Below are positions 1 to 8,960 of a stretch of 64,000 nucleotides of DNA, in pieces (position 1 is the stretch's first letter; each line of letters opens with the position of its first letter). Under the pieces are notes generated by a model that saw only the letters and a program-made list of their open reading frames with translations, was not told the origin of the DNA and searched no databases. The stretch comes from a bacterium SCSIO 12696 (GTDB lineage: Bacteria > Pseudomonadota > Gammaproteobacteria > Pseudomonadales > Porticoccaceae), in contig CP073744.1 in assembly GCA_024397955.1 (NCBI GenBank), positions 310,001 through 374,000 of the forward strand. The letters run 5' to 3'. Position numbers and translations under genes: made by a program.

Positions 1-62
1 CAGGCTTACGGCAGAGCGTAAAGCGAATCAGTATACCTGTTGCTACAGCGGTTTGCGTGCCC

Positions 63-91
63 TTGATTTGCCCGGGTAAAGCGCACATAAT
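63..91 (+). promoter_or_regulatory. Predicted sigma70 promoter for 4.5S RNA
   Basis: A TTGATT box at 63-68 and a CATAAT box at 86-91 are separated by exactly 17 bases. The expected start point falls a few bases before the first stem of the SRP RNA at 106. This is a sequence match only. Confidence 0.5.
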
Positions 92-105
92 GCCGCGCTC
101 TCAAT

Positions 106-217
<112 letters not shown>

Positions 218-262
218 TCCATTTCAGATCACAGTATTCAAAAGACCGTCTTTAGAAGACAG

Positions 263-291
263 AGGACAGTACGGCCTCTGTTACCTATAAT
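263..291 (+). promoter_or_regulatory. Predicted sigma70 promoter for dnaX
   Basis: A perfect TATAAT -10 box lies at 286-291, with AGGACA (four of six consensus bases) at 263-268 and a 17-base spacer. Transcription would begin near 298, leaving a leader of about 26 nt before the dnaX ATG. Confidence 0.55.
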
Positions 292-323
292 GCCCGCCTT
301 GGTTTCTGAAACAGAGTAATCCT

Positions 324-2069
324 ATGAGCTATCAGGTTCTCGCTCGCAAGTGGCGGCCCCGTGTATTTCGTGAAATGGCGGGGCAGGAACATGTACTGCA
401 GGCACTGATTAACGCCCTGGATAATGAACGTCTGCATCACGCCTACTTGTTTACGGGTACTCGAGGGGTGGGTAAAACCACCATCGCCCGCATCCTCGCC
501 AAGTGCCTGAACTGCGAGCAGGGTATTAGTTCCACTCCCTGCGGTGAGTGCGGTGCCTGTACGGAAATTGCCGAGGGTCGTTTTGTTGACCTGATTGAAG
601 TGGATGCGGCGTCGCGCACCAAAGTGGAAGATACCCGCGAGCTGTTGGAAAACGTTCAATACGCGCCAACCCGGGGGCGCTACAAGGTGTACCTGATCGA
701 TGAGGTGCACATGCTCTCTACCCACTCCTTCAACGCGCTATTGAAAACTCTGGAAGAGCCGCCACCCCACGTCAAGTTTCTGCTGGCCACCACGGATCCG
801 CAAAAGCTGCCGGTCACTATTTTGTCTCGTTGTCTCCAATTCAACCTCAAGAATCTGAGCCCGGAACGCATCAGCGAGCACCTGAAGTATGTGCTTGGGG
901 AGGAATCGGTACCTTTTGAAGAGGCGGCGCTGTGGCAGTTGGCGCGCTCTGCAGACGGCAGTATGCGCGATGCACTTAGCCTGACTGACCAGGCCATTGC
1001 CCACGGCGGTGGCAAAGTGGCCGAGACGGAGGTGAATGCCATGCTCGGCACCATCGACCGCACCTGGGTGGTAGAACTGTGTAAGGCCATCGCCGCTGGC
1101 GAGGGTCAACAGGTGCTGGATGTCGTAGCCAGGATGGCGGAGCAGGGGCCTGATTATACGGGGGTGTTGTCTGATATGTTGGGCATGTGGCACCGGGTGG
1201 CTATCGCCCAGACCGTGCCCGAAGCGTTGGATAACCGCCATGGTGATTATCAACAGGTTGTTGAGCTGGCGCAGCAGATTGAGCGTGAAGATGTACAACT
1301 GCTCTACCAAATTGCGTTGTTGGGGCGGCGGGATTTGCCACTGGCGGCAGACCCTCGCAGTGGTTTTGAAATGGTGCTGTTGCGCCAGTTGGCTTTTAAG
1401 CCGGGCAGTGGCGAGATGCGTGCGCCAGACAGCGCAGCTGTGGCTGTGGAGAGCAGGGAGGAATCCCCGGCAAAAAAGCCCCTCAGCCCGCCGATTGAGG
1501 CACCGCCGCCGATCGAGGAATACCCTCCGGAGCCACTCCCAGAAGAGCCTCCTCAAGCCGAGCACGAGCCTGTACTTGAGCCGGCTCAGGAGGTGCCTGA
1601 TACGGTGTCTTTGCCTGCTGACGATGAAGTTGAAACCGCTGAAGAGCCGCTTGTTGAGGAGCACCCTACGTGTGACGTCTCGGGTGAACTTGACGGAGAC
1701 TGGATTGGAATTTACCAGCAGCTAAAGCTCTCAGGTGTGCTTGGTAATACAGCGGCCAACCTGGTGGTGACTTGCCGCCAGGATAACCAATTTGAGTTTA
1801 TTCTCGATGAAGAATACAGCTCTCTTTATGAAGAGGGCCAGCAACAGCGGCTGGCCGATGCCCTGCAGGCATTTTGTGGTGAGCCTTGTACAGTCAACAT
1901 TACGGTGGGGGCGATTGATCAAGAGACTCCGCGCACATACGGTGAGCGCAAAAGGGCTGAGCGCCTGGCTAATGCGGTACAGTCCATGCGCGATGACCCT
2001 TTGGTAAAAGATTTGGTGGAACAACTGGATGGCTGTTTGCTGGAAGACAGTGTGCAGCCCATAGATTGA
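324..2069 (+). CDS. dnaX: DNA polymerase III subunits gamma and tau
   Basis: This is the clamp-loader ATPase of the replicative polymerase (581 aa as full-length tau). The AAA+ domain shows Walker A GTRGVGKT (residues 45-52), a zinc site of C64, C73, C76 and C79, a Walker B LIDEVHML, and the sensor-1 segment [11 protein letters not shown]. After about residue 370 there is a Pro/Glu-rich linker and then the tau-specific C-terminal domains that contact DnaB and the polymerase. A slippery A AAA AAG heptamer in the linker predicts a shorter gamma form (listed separately). It heads the dnaX-ybaB-recR cluster, with ybaB beginning about 10 bases after the stop. Confidence 0.97.
   Translation: MSYQVLARKWRPRVFREMAGQEHVLQALINALDNERLHHAYLFTGTRGVGKTTIARILAKCLNCEQGISSTPCGECGACTEIAEGRFVDLIEVDAASRTKVEDTRELLENVQYAPTRGRYKVYLIDEVHMLSTHSFNALLKTLEEPPPHVKFLLATTDPQKLPVTILSRCLQFNLKNLSPERISEHLKYVLGEESVPFEEAALWQLARSADGSMRDALSLTDQAIAHGGGKVAETEVNAMLGTIDRTWVVELCKAIAAGEGQQVLDVVARMAEQGPDYTGVLSDMLGMWHRVAIAQTVPEALDNRHGDYQQVVELAQQIEREDVQLLYQIALLGRRDLPLAADPRSGFEMVLLRQLAFKPGSGEMRAPDSAAVAVESREESPAKKPLSPPIEAPPPIEEYPPEPLPEEPPQAEHEPVLEPAQEVPDTVSLPADDEVETAEEPLVEEHPTCDVSGELDGDWIGIYQQLKLSGVLGNTAANLVVTCRQDNQFEFILDEEYSSLYEEGQQQRLADALQAFCGEPCTVNITVGAIDQETPRTYGERKRAERLANAVQSMRDDPLVKDLVEQLDGCLLEDSVQPID
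1455..1500 (+). promoter_or_regulatory. Programmed -1 frameshift signal making gamma
   Basis: The slippery heptamer A AAA AAG occupies 1472-1478 in the correct phase (codons GCA AAA AAG). An internal Shine-Dalgarno-like AGGGAGG lies at 1455-1461, 10 bases upstream, the stimulatory spacing known from E. coli dnaX. A -1 slip gives six more codons and then TGA at 1496-1498, for a product of about 391 residues. A small stem, CCTCA (1481-1485) with TGAGG (1496-1500), follows, but it is weak and close to the slip site. The signals are visible; the efficiency of shifting is not. Confidence 0.85.
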
Positions 2070-2079
2070 TGAGGTAATG

Positions 2080-2400
2080 ATGAAAGGCCTGAATGACTTA
2101 ATGAAGCAAGCCCAGCAAATGCAGGAGCGCATGCAGCAAATGCAGGAAGAGGCAGCCAATGCCGAGGTGTTGGGGGAGTCCGGTGCCGGCATGGTGAAAG
2201 TGGTCATGACTGGGCGCCACGACGTGCGCAAAGTTGAGATTGATCCAGATTTGTTGTCGGAAGACAAAGAGATGCTGGAAGACTTGTTGGCCGCGGCCAT
2301 CAATGATGCTGTGCGCAAAGTGGAATCAGCCAGCAAAGAAAAAATGGGCGAGTTAACCGCCGGTATGCAAATGCCACCGGGCTTCAAAATGCCGTTTTGA
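2080..2400 (+). CDS. ybaB: YbaB/EbfC nucleoid-associated protein
   Basis: This is a small homodimeric DNA-binding protein that coats the nucleoid, encoded as usual between dnaX and recR. The sequence has the family hallmarks: a Gln/Met-rich N-terminal helix ([18 protein letters not shown]), the core [34 protein letters not shown], and the C-terminal PPGFKMPF. Two adjacent ATG codons exist (2077 and 2080). GAGG at 2071-2074 is too close to the first, so 2080 is preferred, giving 106 aa. A roughly 100-base AT-rich gap follows before recR. Confidence 0.95.
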   Translation: MKGLNDLMKQAQQMQERMQQMQEEAANAEVLGESGAGMVKVVMTGRHDVRKVEIDPDLLSEDKEMLEDLLAAAINDAVRKVESASKEKMGELTAGMQMPPGFKMPF

Positions 2401-2500
2401 TGTGTTCGTCGGTATAAAAGTTAGGCTTTTTAATCGACGACAAATAGTCATAATTCACATTAATAATATTTTTTAAAATATTGAATAATAAGGGTTAAAT

Positions 2501-3094
2501 TTGTTTGGCGATCTTATCGATGAGCTGATAGGTGCTCTTCGGCAACTTCCTGGCGTAGGCCCCAAATCTGCCCAGCGTATGGCTCTGCAATTGCTGGAAC
2601 GTAACCGCACTGGCGGTGTGCGTTTGTCTGAAGCCTTGGCAGCCGCTATGGAAGGCGTCGGTCGTTGCCGCCAATGCCGTACCTTTGCCGAAGCCGAGCT
2701 CTGCGCTATTTGCCAAAGCCCGAGGCGCGACCCCAGCCAACTCTGTGTGCTTGAAAGCCCGGCAGACCTGTTTGCGATCGAGCAAGCGGGCAACTACCGC
2801 GGTCGCTATTTTGTGCTGATGGGCCATCTTTCCCCCATTGATGGCATTGGCCCGGAGCAGCTGGGTATCGATCAGTTGCTGCAACAACTAAAAACTGGCG
2901 AGGTAAAAGAACTTATTCTGGCCACAAACCTCACCGTTGAAGGCGAGGCCACGGCCCACTTTATCAGTGAGCGTGCCAAGCCCCTGGGGGTGACTGTCAG
3001 TCGTATTGCTCACGGTGTTCCCCTTGGGGGTGAGCTGGAGTACGTGGATGGCGGCACCCTGGCTCACGCATTTACGTCGCGCAAACCCCTATGA
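2501..3094 (+). CDS. recR: Recombination mediator RecR
   Basis: RecR acts with RecF and RecO to load RecA onto SSB-coated gapped DNA. The 197-aa product has the helix-hairpin-helix segment [21 protein letters not shown] near the N-terminus, a C4 zinc finger (CRQC and CAIC, about residues 57-72), and a Toprim domain ([21 protein letters not shown] onward). The start is TTG at 2501: AAGGG lies six bases upstream, and no ATG or GTG would give the typical short N-terminus ([17 protein letters not shown]). The last codons overlap rnd by ATGA. Confidence 0.95.
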   Translation: MFGDLIDELIGALRQLPGVGPKSAQRMALQLLERNRTGGVRLSEALAAAMEGVGRCRQCRTFAEAELCAICQSPRRDPSQLCVLESPADLFAIEQAGNYRGRYFVLMGHLSPIDGIGPEQLGIDQLLQQLKTGEVKELILATNLTVEGEATAHFISERAKPLGVTVSRIAHGVPLGGELEYVDGGTLAHAFTSRKPL

Positions 3095-4230
3095 CCGATA
3101 ATATTGAATTGAATATCGAATGGGTCGACCAGGATGTTCGTCTGGCTGAGCTGTGCGACCAGTGGAGCCAGTTGCCACACCTGGCAGTGGATACGGAGTT
3201 TATTCGCACAGATACCTTTTACCCCATACTCGGCTTGTTGCAAGTGTCTGATGGCGAGCATTGCTGGCTGATTGATCCTCTGGCCATTGACGACTTATTG
3301 CCTTTTGCCGAGTTGCTGGAAGATCGTCGTGTGGTGAAGTTGTTCCATGCCAGTTCAGAGGATCTTGAAGTATTACGCCACAGCGTCGGTGTGCTACCCA
3401 AGCCCATTATCGACACCCAGGTGGCCGCTGCTTTTGTGGGCTATGGCTTTTCCAGAGGCTATGCGGCTTTGGTGGGGGATACGCTGGGTATACAGCTGGA
3501 TAAACACGAAACCCGTTCAGACTGGTTGCAAAGGCCTCTGACTGAAGCCCAGAAGCGCTACGGTGCTGAAGATGTCTTTTATCTGGTAAAAGTGTACCAG
3601 CACTTGCTGCAAAAGCTGGGTTCCCGCCTGGAGTGGTTGCAACAGGATATGGCGGCATTGTTGGCAAAAGCCAATGCCCCGGAAGATACTGCCGAGTACT
3701 ACCGCCGCATTAAAGGCGCATGGCAGTTGAAGCCTCAGCAATTATCGGCTCTGCAAGTACTCGCCCAGTGGCGTGAGGACACTGCCCGAGAACGCAATCG
3801 ACCTCGCAACCGGGTAGTCAGTGACAAGCAGCTTCTCGATATTGCCCGCCAGCAGCCATCGACAGAGGCTCAATTGGCCGCTTGTGGCAAACTGCACCCG
3901 GGTAGTGTGCGCCGTTTTGGCAGTGATATTCTGGCGTTGCTTGAAAGTCTTTCCAGTGATCAATGCAGTTGGCCAAAGCCGTTGCCGCAGCCTCTGCCTC
4001 GTGAAGCGGGCGTTTGGGTAAAACAGCTCAGATCCATCCAAAATACGGTTGCTGAGGAATTGTGCCTTGCCCCTGAAATACTGGCTCGCAAGGTGGATTT
4101 GGAAGCCATTATTGCCTCTGCCTACAAAGGCAAAACCCAGGTGCCAGAGCATTGGTGCGGAAGCTGGCGAGAGAGGTTGATGGCGGAGAAAATGCTCCAG
4201 GCTTTGCCTCAATTGGCTCAGCCGCTGTAG
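3091..4230 (+). CDS. rnd: Ribonuclease D
   Basis: This is a 3'-5' exoribonuclease that trims tRNA precursors. The 379-aa protein has the DEDD exonuclease fold, with D34 and E36 in AVDTEF and a later YGAEDVFYL segment carrying downstream acidic residues. HRDC domains follow (about residues 210-290 and a weaker second copy). Its start codon overlaps the recR stop (ATGA), so the two are probably co-translated. Length and domain order are normal for the family. Confidence 0.94.
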   Translation: MTDNIELNIEWVDQDVRLAELCDQWSQLPHLAVDTEFIRTDTFYPILGLLQVSDGEHCWLIDPLAIDDLLPFAELLEDRRVVKLFHASSEDLEVLRHSVGVLPKPIIDTQVAAAFVGYGFSRGYAALVGDTLGIQLDKHETRSDWLQRPLTEAQKRYGAEDVFYLVKVYQHLLQKLGSRLEWLQQDMAALLAKANAPEDTAEYYRRIKGAWQLKPQQLSALQVLAQWREDTARERNRPRNRVVSDKQLLDIARQQPSTEAQLAACGKLHPGSVRRFGSDILALLESLSSDQCSWPKPLPQPLPREAGVWVKQLRSIQNTVAEELCLAPEILARKVDLEAIIASAYKGKTQVPEHWCGSWRERLMAEKMLQALPQLAQPL

Positions 4231-4274
4231 TTGTAGACGAGCAGTTGTAGCCGGTTCTACCAGAATGGTTCGTT

Positions 4275-4565
4275 ATGAAAACACTTTGTACTATTTACAA
4301 AAGCCCAAACGAGGATGAGTTATACCTGTATGTGGATCGCCGCGACCAATTGACCCGCGTGCCTGAGGCGTTGCTGGATCGCTTTGGACCACCTCAGCAG
4401 GTAACGACGCTGCCTTTGCATCCAGATCGAAAATTGGCTCGCGCCGATGCCACTAAGGTGTTGGATGCCATTGCAGATAAAGGCTACTACTTGCAACTGC
4501 CGCCCGCCAAAGAGCATTACATGCAAGAGATTAATGTGCACAACCACAAGCTGTCCGGTAAGTGA
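4275..4565 (+). CDS. ycgL: YcgL domain protein
   Basis: This is a 96-aa member of the YcgL family, found in gammaproteobacteria; its biochemical role is not established. The diagnostic parts are the N-terminal MKTLCTIYKSPNEDELYLYV, the VPEALLDRFG segment and the KGYYLQLPP motif near the C-terminus. It is followed without a gap by ycgN: the GTG of ycgN overlaps the TGA stop here. In many gammaproteobacteria rnd, ycgL and ycgN are neighbours, and the order is kept here. Confidence 0.92.
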   Translation: MKTLCTIYKSPNEDELYLYVDRRDQLTRVPEALLDRFGPPQQVTTLPLHPDRKLARADATKVLDAIADKGYYLQLPPAKEHYMQEINVHNHKLSGK

Positions 4566-5038
4566 CCCGGTTTTGGGAGCAAAAAACACTGGAGCAAATG
4601 AGCCGTGACGAGTGGGAGTCCCTGTGTGATGGTTGTGGTAAATGCTGCTTGGTAAAATTGCAAGACGAAGACGATGATGAGGTTTACTACACGGATGTGG
4701 CCTGCAAGCAGTTGGATATTGACGCTTGCCGCTGCCGTGACTATCCCAACCGCAAAACTGTAGTGCCAGAATGCCTGTGCCTGACCCCGGCGGATTTGTC
4801 ACAGTTTCATTGGTTGCCGGCCAGTTGCAGCTATCGCCTGGTGTATGAAGGGCGCGAGCTGCCCAGTTGGCACCACTTGGTATCCGGTGATAAAGAGTCT
4901 ATTCATCAGGTAGGGGGCTCAGTGCGTGGCCGGGTAATATCAGAGTGCCTGGTGCATCCGGATACACTGGAAGAGCGAGTCGTTTACTGGGTGGATGACG
5001 CCCCTGAAATTGACCCTGAAACTGGGCAAGTTGAGTAA
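4562..5038 (+). CDS. ycgN: YcgN-family cysteine-cluster protein
   Basis: This 158-aa protein belongs to the UPF0260/YcgN family, with a cysteine cluster of the CxxCxxCC type likely to bind metal. Visible cysteines include CDGCGKCC near residue 21 and a second group, C..DACRC.......PECLCL, around residues 50-75. The start is GTG at 4562, overlapping the ycgL stop in a GTGA arrangement, which indicates translational coupling. The function is unknown; a metal-binding role is inferred from the cysteines. Confidence 0.9.
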   Translation: MTRFWEQKTLEQMSRDEWESLCDGCGKCCLVKLQDEDDDEVYYTDVACKQLDIDACRCRDYPNRKTVVPECLCLTPADLSQFHWLPASCSYRLVYEGRELPSWHHLVSGDKESIHQVGGSVRGRVISECLVHPDTLEERVVYWVDDAPEIDPETGQVE

Positions 5039-5050
5039 GTCGAGTGAGTT

Positions 5051-5497
5051 ATGTACACAGAAAGTAATTATTTTTGGGGTTTGGTGGGCTACTATCTGGG
5101 CGCGCTAGTGGTGCTTTGGTACGTGCATTGGCTGCTGGCTAAAGTCGCGATTCGCCACCTCCGCAATGGCCTGTTTTTATTGGCTGCGGCGCTGTTGTTA
5201 ACCCCGGTACAGGCCTACAGCAATCCCGACATTACCCATTTAGCGCCAGCGTTTCTGGTGTATCTGTTTGAGGGCTTGGTGATCGGCACCGAGCAGGATC
5301 CCAACCGTGCACTGGTGCCCATTGTGTTCGTTTTTCTGCTGCTGCTAGCCGCTTACGCAGGCTGGCTGTGGTGGCAGCATAAGCGGGGCAAAACGGCTGT
5401 TGCGCCCGAGCCAGATCAACCGGCACCCGATCAGACCGATAGCCAGTCTGTAGGTGATAATAATGAGCTGGATGACAAAACAGCCGAAAGTGCTTGA
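5051..5497 (+). CDS. Small multi-pass membrane protein, unknown function
   Basis: I do not recognise this 148-aa protein. It has about four hydrophobic segments (roughly residues 8-30, 38-57, 66-83 and 86-110) and then a hydrophilic tail rich in Pro, Asp and Gln. The tail is probably cytoplasmic by the positive-inside rule (WQHKRGK follows the last segment). It lies 12 bases downstream of ycgN on the same strand, so it may be part of that operon. The start is ATG, preceded by GAGTG. Nothing in the sequence points to an enzyme or transporter family. Confidence 0.75.
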   Translation: MYTESNYFWGLVGYYLGALVVLWYVHWLLAKVAIRHLRNGLFLLAAALLLTPVQAYSNPDITHLAPAFLVYLFEGLVIGTEQDPNRALVPIVFVFLLLLAAYAGWLWWQHKRGKTAVAPEPDQPAPDQTDSQSVGDNNELDDKTAESA

Positions 5498-5608
5498 TAG
5501 TTGAGGTAATATGTCAGGGTGTGATCGGATGCATGACCTGCAAGACCGCCGCTCGCTATCATGGCCAGCTGCTAAAGATACGATACGTGTGTGGGGGCAC
5601 AGTACTTC

Positions 5609-6295
5609 ATGGATGCACTAAAAAACACCGCTAAGCCTTTATTTGTTGCCTTGTTTGGGTGTTTGCTCGCGGGTTGTCCGGCGAGTCAGAGTACCAAGGG
5701 CAACGTCGCTGATGCTCCCCCCGCAACATCGCAGTCAGCGACTGAACAAGCGGGTTCGGGTAAAACGGCTCAATTGCCTCAGGTAGCGGTTGTTACCCCG
5801 CCAAAAGTTGTCGAGCCCGTCCGCCCCAAGCCCAAGCCAACTCCACCGCCCAAGCCAAAGCCGCCAAAGTACATGGGCGAGAAAAAGCTGCTGGTGGTGG
5901 GCAGTGTTGAGCGGGTCACTGTAGATCCCCCCGGGGTAAAACTGAGGGCCCGTATCGATACGGGTGCCGAAACCACGTCTTTGCATGCAGACCCGATTGT
6001 GCGTTTTGAGCGTGACGGTAAACGCTGGGTACGCTTTACGGTTCAGCAGGGGCCAGACGCTGAACCCATGGTATTGGAGCGCCCTGTAGAGAGGCGGGTG
6101 CGCATCAAACGCCACGATGCCGAGTCACAGCGCCGCTACGTGGTAAAGCTGTGGCTCAAACTGGGGGAAATTGAGGAAAACGTTGAAGTAACACTGACTG
6201 ACCGTTCCGAGTTTGAATTCCCTTTATTGGTGGGACGCAACTGGTTGACGGATACGGCTGTTGTGGATGTGAGCCGCCGATACGTCATTAAATAA
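5609..6295 (+). CDS. Lipoprotein with retropepsin-like aspartic protease domain
   Basis: The first 22 residues form a lipoprotein signal ending in LLAGC, so the mature protein is probably anchored on the periplasmic side. A low-complexity Pro/Lys linker follows (KPKPTPPPKPKPPK), then a domain of the RimB/DUF785 'ATP-dependent zinc protease' group with the aspartyl-protease-like motif RIDTGAETTSLHA and the terminal LVGRNWL segment. ATG at 5609 is chosen because it places the signal peptide correctly; a GTG at 5591 would add six residues. It begins a cluster with an inactive transglutaminase/7TM protein and an ATP-grasp ligase, a pairing known from comparative genomics. The substrate is unknown. 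Confidence 0.85.
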   Translation: MDALKNTAKPLFVALFGCLLAGCPASQSTKGNVADAPPATSQSATEQAGSGKTAQLPQVAVVTPPKVVEPVRPKPKPTPPPKPKPPKYMGEKKLLVVGSVERVTVDPPGVKLRARIDTGAETTSLHADPIVRFERDGKRWVRFTVQQGPDAEPMVLERPVERRVRIKRHDAESQRRYVVKLWLKLGEIEENVEVTLTDRSEFEFPLLVGRNWLTDTAVVDVSRRYVIK

Positions 6296-6328
6296 CACGC
6301 TGTTCAACGACCAGGGCAGGGAGTAACT

Positions 6329-7855
6329 GTGCACTCATCTCGTCTACAGCTGATTATTGTCGCGGGCCTGTTGATGCTGGCGGGTGTCGGGCTCACCCTG
6401 TACAAAGCCATTGAATTGGGCTTCCCCCTTTGGCCCGGCGAAAACCGCCAGGTCTGGACCCTGGAATCTAAAGTCACATTTACCCCTGGTGAAGGGCCTG
6501 TAGAGGTCTCTCTGGCTTTGCCAGAGTCGCAAGCTGGATGGAAAATACTGGATGAGCATTTTGCGTCTGCGGGGTTTGGATTTGCTGTTCAAGAAGATGG
6601 TGATTCCCGCCGCGCAGTGTGGAGCCGTCGCTCATTGGATGAGAAAACCACTCTTTACTACAAACTACAGGTATATCGCGAGGAGCAACAGGCCCTGTTG
6701 CCGATGGCCGCCCAACCGGTAGTGCCACCGAGTCTGCCTCGGCAACGTCAGCAGGTGGTTGACAGTTTGGCGGCGGAACTCACCAAAAAGTCCGTAGATA
6801 ATGCCAGCTTTGCCCGCCTGGCCATTGCCGAATTTGCCAAGGCTGAACCCAGCCAGGAAGTGTTTTTTCTGTTGTCCGAGCACAACCGCAAGGCACTGCC
6901 AGCCATGGAAGAGCTGTTTGCCGTAGCCGCCATTCCCACCCAAAGAATCAAAGGGGTTTCCCTGGAAAATGGTCGCCGCCGTCAACAAGTCAGCGATTTG
7001 TTGGAAGTGTACCTGGATGGCGAGTGGCTGCCCTTTGACCCAGATTCTGGGCAACTGGGTTTAGCGGATAATTTTTTAGTGTGGCAGCGAGGCAACGGTT
7101 CCACTTTGGATGTAATGGGGGGCAATCGCTCTCGTCTTGAATTTGCCATGGTTGCCAACTCCTTGCCTGCAAAAACCGTTTTGCTGATGGAACCGGGTGT
7201 CGCCAGTGCGCCATTGCTGGACTTTTCAATTTATGCACTGCCGGTGGAGCAACAGGGGGTTTTTAAAAGCATTCTGTTGGTGCCCATCGGCGCATTTTTG
7301 GTGGTGCTGTTGAGGGTATTTGTCGGCCTGCGAACTGCAGGCACCTTTATGCCCATCTTGATTGCGTTGGCGTTTATTCAAACCACGTTGCTGACCGGTT
7401 TGTGGACCTTCCTGGTAGTGGTCAGCATCGGTCTGTGGATTCGTTCTTATTTAAGTCATCTCAATTTATTGTTGGTAGCCCGTGTATCTGCGGTGGTTGT
7501 TGTTGTGGTGCTATTAATGGCTGCCTTCAGCATCGTCAGCTATAAACTGGGCATCGATCAGGCGCTGACGGTGACATTCTTCCCCACGATTATTCTTTCC
7601 TGGACCATTGAGCGGATGTCGGTACTGTGGGAAGAAGAGGGCGGAAAAGAAGTATTTATCCAGGGCTCTGGCAGCTTGGTAGTGGCCGTGGCGACCTATT
7701 TGCTGGTGAGCAATCGCCTGATCGAACACCTGACGTTTAACTTCCCAGAATTGATGTTGAGCTTGTTGGGGGTGATTTTGGTTCTCGGCCAGTACAGTGG
7801 CTATCGCTTGAGTGAGCTTTACCGGTTTCGGTATTTGAAGGATCAGGTGAAGTGA
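6329..7855 (+). CDS. Inactive transglutaminase-like protein fused to a 7TM domain
   Basis: This 508-aa membrane protein starts with a signal anchor (residues 5-28). A periplasmic region follows that includes a transglutaminase-like fold lacking an obvious Cys-His-Asp triad (around RIKGVSLENGRRRQQ and DGEWLPFDP). About seven hydrophobic helices lie between residues 310 and 500. Families of this type (UUP1; Transglut_i_TM plus 7TM_transglut) occur next to RimK-like ATP-grasp ligases and retropepsin-like proteins, as here. The start is GTG at 6329 with GGGAG upstream. It may bind and present a peptide to its partners; that role is inference. Confidence 0.88.
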   Translation: MHSSRLQLIIVAGLLMLAGVGLTLYKAIELGFPLWPGENRQVWTLESKVTFTPGEGPVEVSLALPESQAGWKILDEHFASAGFGFAVQEDGDSRRAVWSRRSLDEKTTLYYKLQVYREEQQALLPMAAQPVVPPSLPRQRQQVVDSLAAELTKKSVDNASFARLAIAEFAKAEPSQEVFFLLSEHNRKALPAMEELFAVAAIPTQRIKGVSLENGRRRQQVSDLLEVYLDGEWLPFDPDSGQLGLADNFLVWQRGNGSTLDVMGGNRSRLEFAMVANSLPAKTVLLMEPGVASAPLLDFSIYALPVEQQGVFKSILLVPIGAFLVVLLRVFVGLRTAGTFMPILIALAFIQTTLLTGLWTFLVVVSIGLWIRSYLSHLNLLLVARVSAVVVVVVLLMAAFSIVSYKLGIDQALTVTFFPTIILSWTIERMSVLWEEEGGKEVFIQGSGSLVVAVATYLLVSNRLIEHLTFNFPELMLSLLGVILVLGQYSGYRLSELYRFRYLKDQVK

Positions 7856-7882
7856 TGGCACTTTATTTCCGTAGTTTAGTGT

Positions 7883-7970
7883 GGGCACGGTTTTTCAAAC
7901 ACGCGGTGAATACATCCGTGTACGCTCGGATGCAGCATCCATGCTGCATACGGTTTGAAAAACCATGCCC
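7883..7970. repeat. Palindromic intergenic element, copy A
   Basis: The left arm (7883-7900, GGGCACGGTTTTTCAAAC) and right arm (7953-7970) are complementary at 17 of 18 positions. Between them lies a core with the near-palindrome TACATCCGTGTA (7911-7922) and a second hairpin, GATGCAGCAT (7929-7938) with ATGCTGCAT (7941-7949). The architecture and core match copies B and C, but the arm sequence does not. The right arm contains an in-frame ATG that would artificially extend the next gene. Confidence 0.85.
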
Positions 7971-8000
7971 CCCCCAAATCACTTGCTATGGTGGTGTCTG

Positions 8001-8960
8001 ATGGGGCTGATCTGGCCGTCCGAACTTCGCCAGCTTGGCATTGTGGGTATGAACCGCCGCAATGTGGAGTACATTGCCCGCAATAACGAGCGCCGCTGTT
8101 ATCCGATGGTGGATAACAAGTTGAAAACCAAACTGGCGGCGACGGAGTGGGGCATTGATGTACCGGAGCTGTATGGCGAAGTGCGTTACCAGTACCAGGC
8201 TCGTCGCCTGGAACAAATCATTGGCGATCGGGAAACCTTTGTGATCAAGCCCGCGCAAGGGTGTGGTGGCAAAGGTATTTTGGTGATTGTCGGCCGTCGT
8301 GGTAATCGTTTTATCAAACCCAGTGGCAGTGAACTTTCCCTGCGTGAGTTAAAGGGGCATGTCTCCAATATACTCAGTGGGCTGTTCAGTCTTGGTGGCC
8401 GCCTTGATGTGGCCATGGTGGAAGAGCTGGTTAATTTTGACGATCGTTTTGCCCGCTACAGTTATGAAGGCGTGCCCGACGTTCGCGTGGTGGTTTACAA
8501 AGGCTACCCAGTGATGGCGATGCTGCGTTGCTCCACTCGTGAGTCCGATGGTAAGGCCAATTTGCATCAGGGTGCGGTGGGTGTCGGTATTGATATTGTG
8601 AGTGGCACTAGCATCTGTGCTGTGCAACACAACTGCAACGTGGATAAGCACCCAGATACAGGCCATTCTTTCGAGGGCCTGAAAATTCCACAATGGCCAA
8701 AAATTCTCAAGCTGGCTGCCGGTTGCTATGAAATGACCAGCCTGGGTTATTTGGGGGCGGATGTGGTGCTGGATGCGGATCGCGGCCCGCTCATTCTGGA
8801 AATTAATGCTCGCCCCGGATTGGCCATCCAAATTGCCAATCGCATCGGCTTGCGAAAACGCCTTAATGAAATCGATTTGCTAAAGCCTGGCCCCAAAGAT
8901 GTGGATTCCCGCATCGCTGACAGCCGCCGTCTGTTTGGTGCCCGCCGAGATCAAAAATGA
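8001..8960 (+). CDS. RimK-related alpha-L-glutamate ligase-like ATP-grasp protein
   Basis: This cytoplasmic ATP-grasp enzyme is expected to join an amino acid to a carboxylate using ATP. The family (alpha-L-glutamate ligase-like, ATPgrasp_ST) is shown by GMNRRN near the start, DNKLKTK, FVIKPAQGCGGKGI (nucleotide binding), KANLHQGAVGVG and the C-terminal metal-site segment LILEINARPGL. I choose ATG 8001 (MGLIWPSELRQLG), which gives the usual distance to GMNRRN. An upstream in-frame ATG at 7965 lies inside repeat copy A and is probably not used. The gene overlaps fpr by ATGA. The real substrate is unknown. Confidence 0.88.
   Translation: MGLIWPSELRQLGIVGMNRRNVEYIARNNERRCYPMVDNKLKTKLAATEWGIDVPELYGEVRYQYQARRLEQIIGDRETFVIKPAQGCGGKGILVIVGRRGNRFIKPSGSELSLRELKGHVSNILSGLFSLGGRLDVAMVEELVNFDDRFARYSYEGVPDVRVVVYKGYPVMAMLRCSTRESDGKANLHQGAVGVGIDIVSGTSICAVQHNCNVDKHPDTGHSFEGLKIPQWPKILKLAAGCYEMTSLGYLGADVVLDADRGPLILEINARPGLAIQIANRIGLRKRLNEIDLLKPGPKDVDSRIADSRRLFGARRDQK

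Noticed and set aside
738..1664. Open frame of 308 codons opposite dnaX
   Set aside because: It is antisense to dnaX, with no ribosome-binding site and no recognisable domain.
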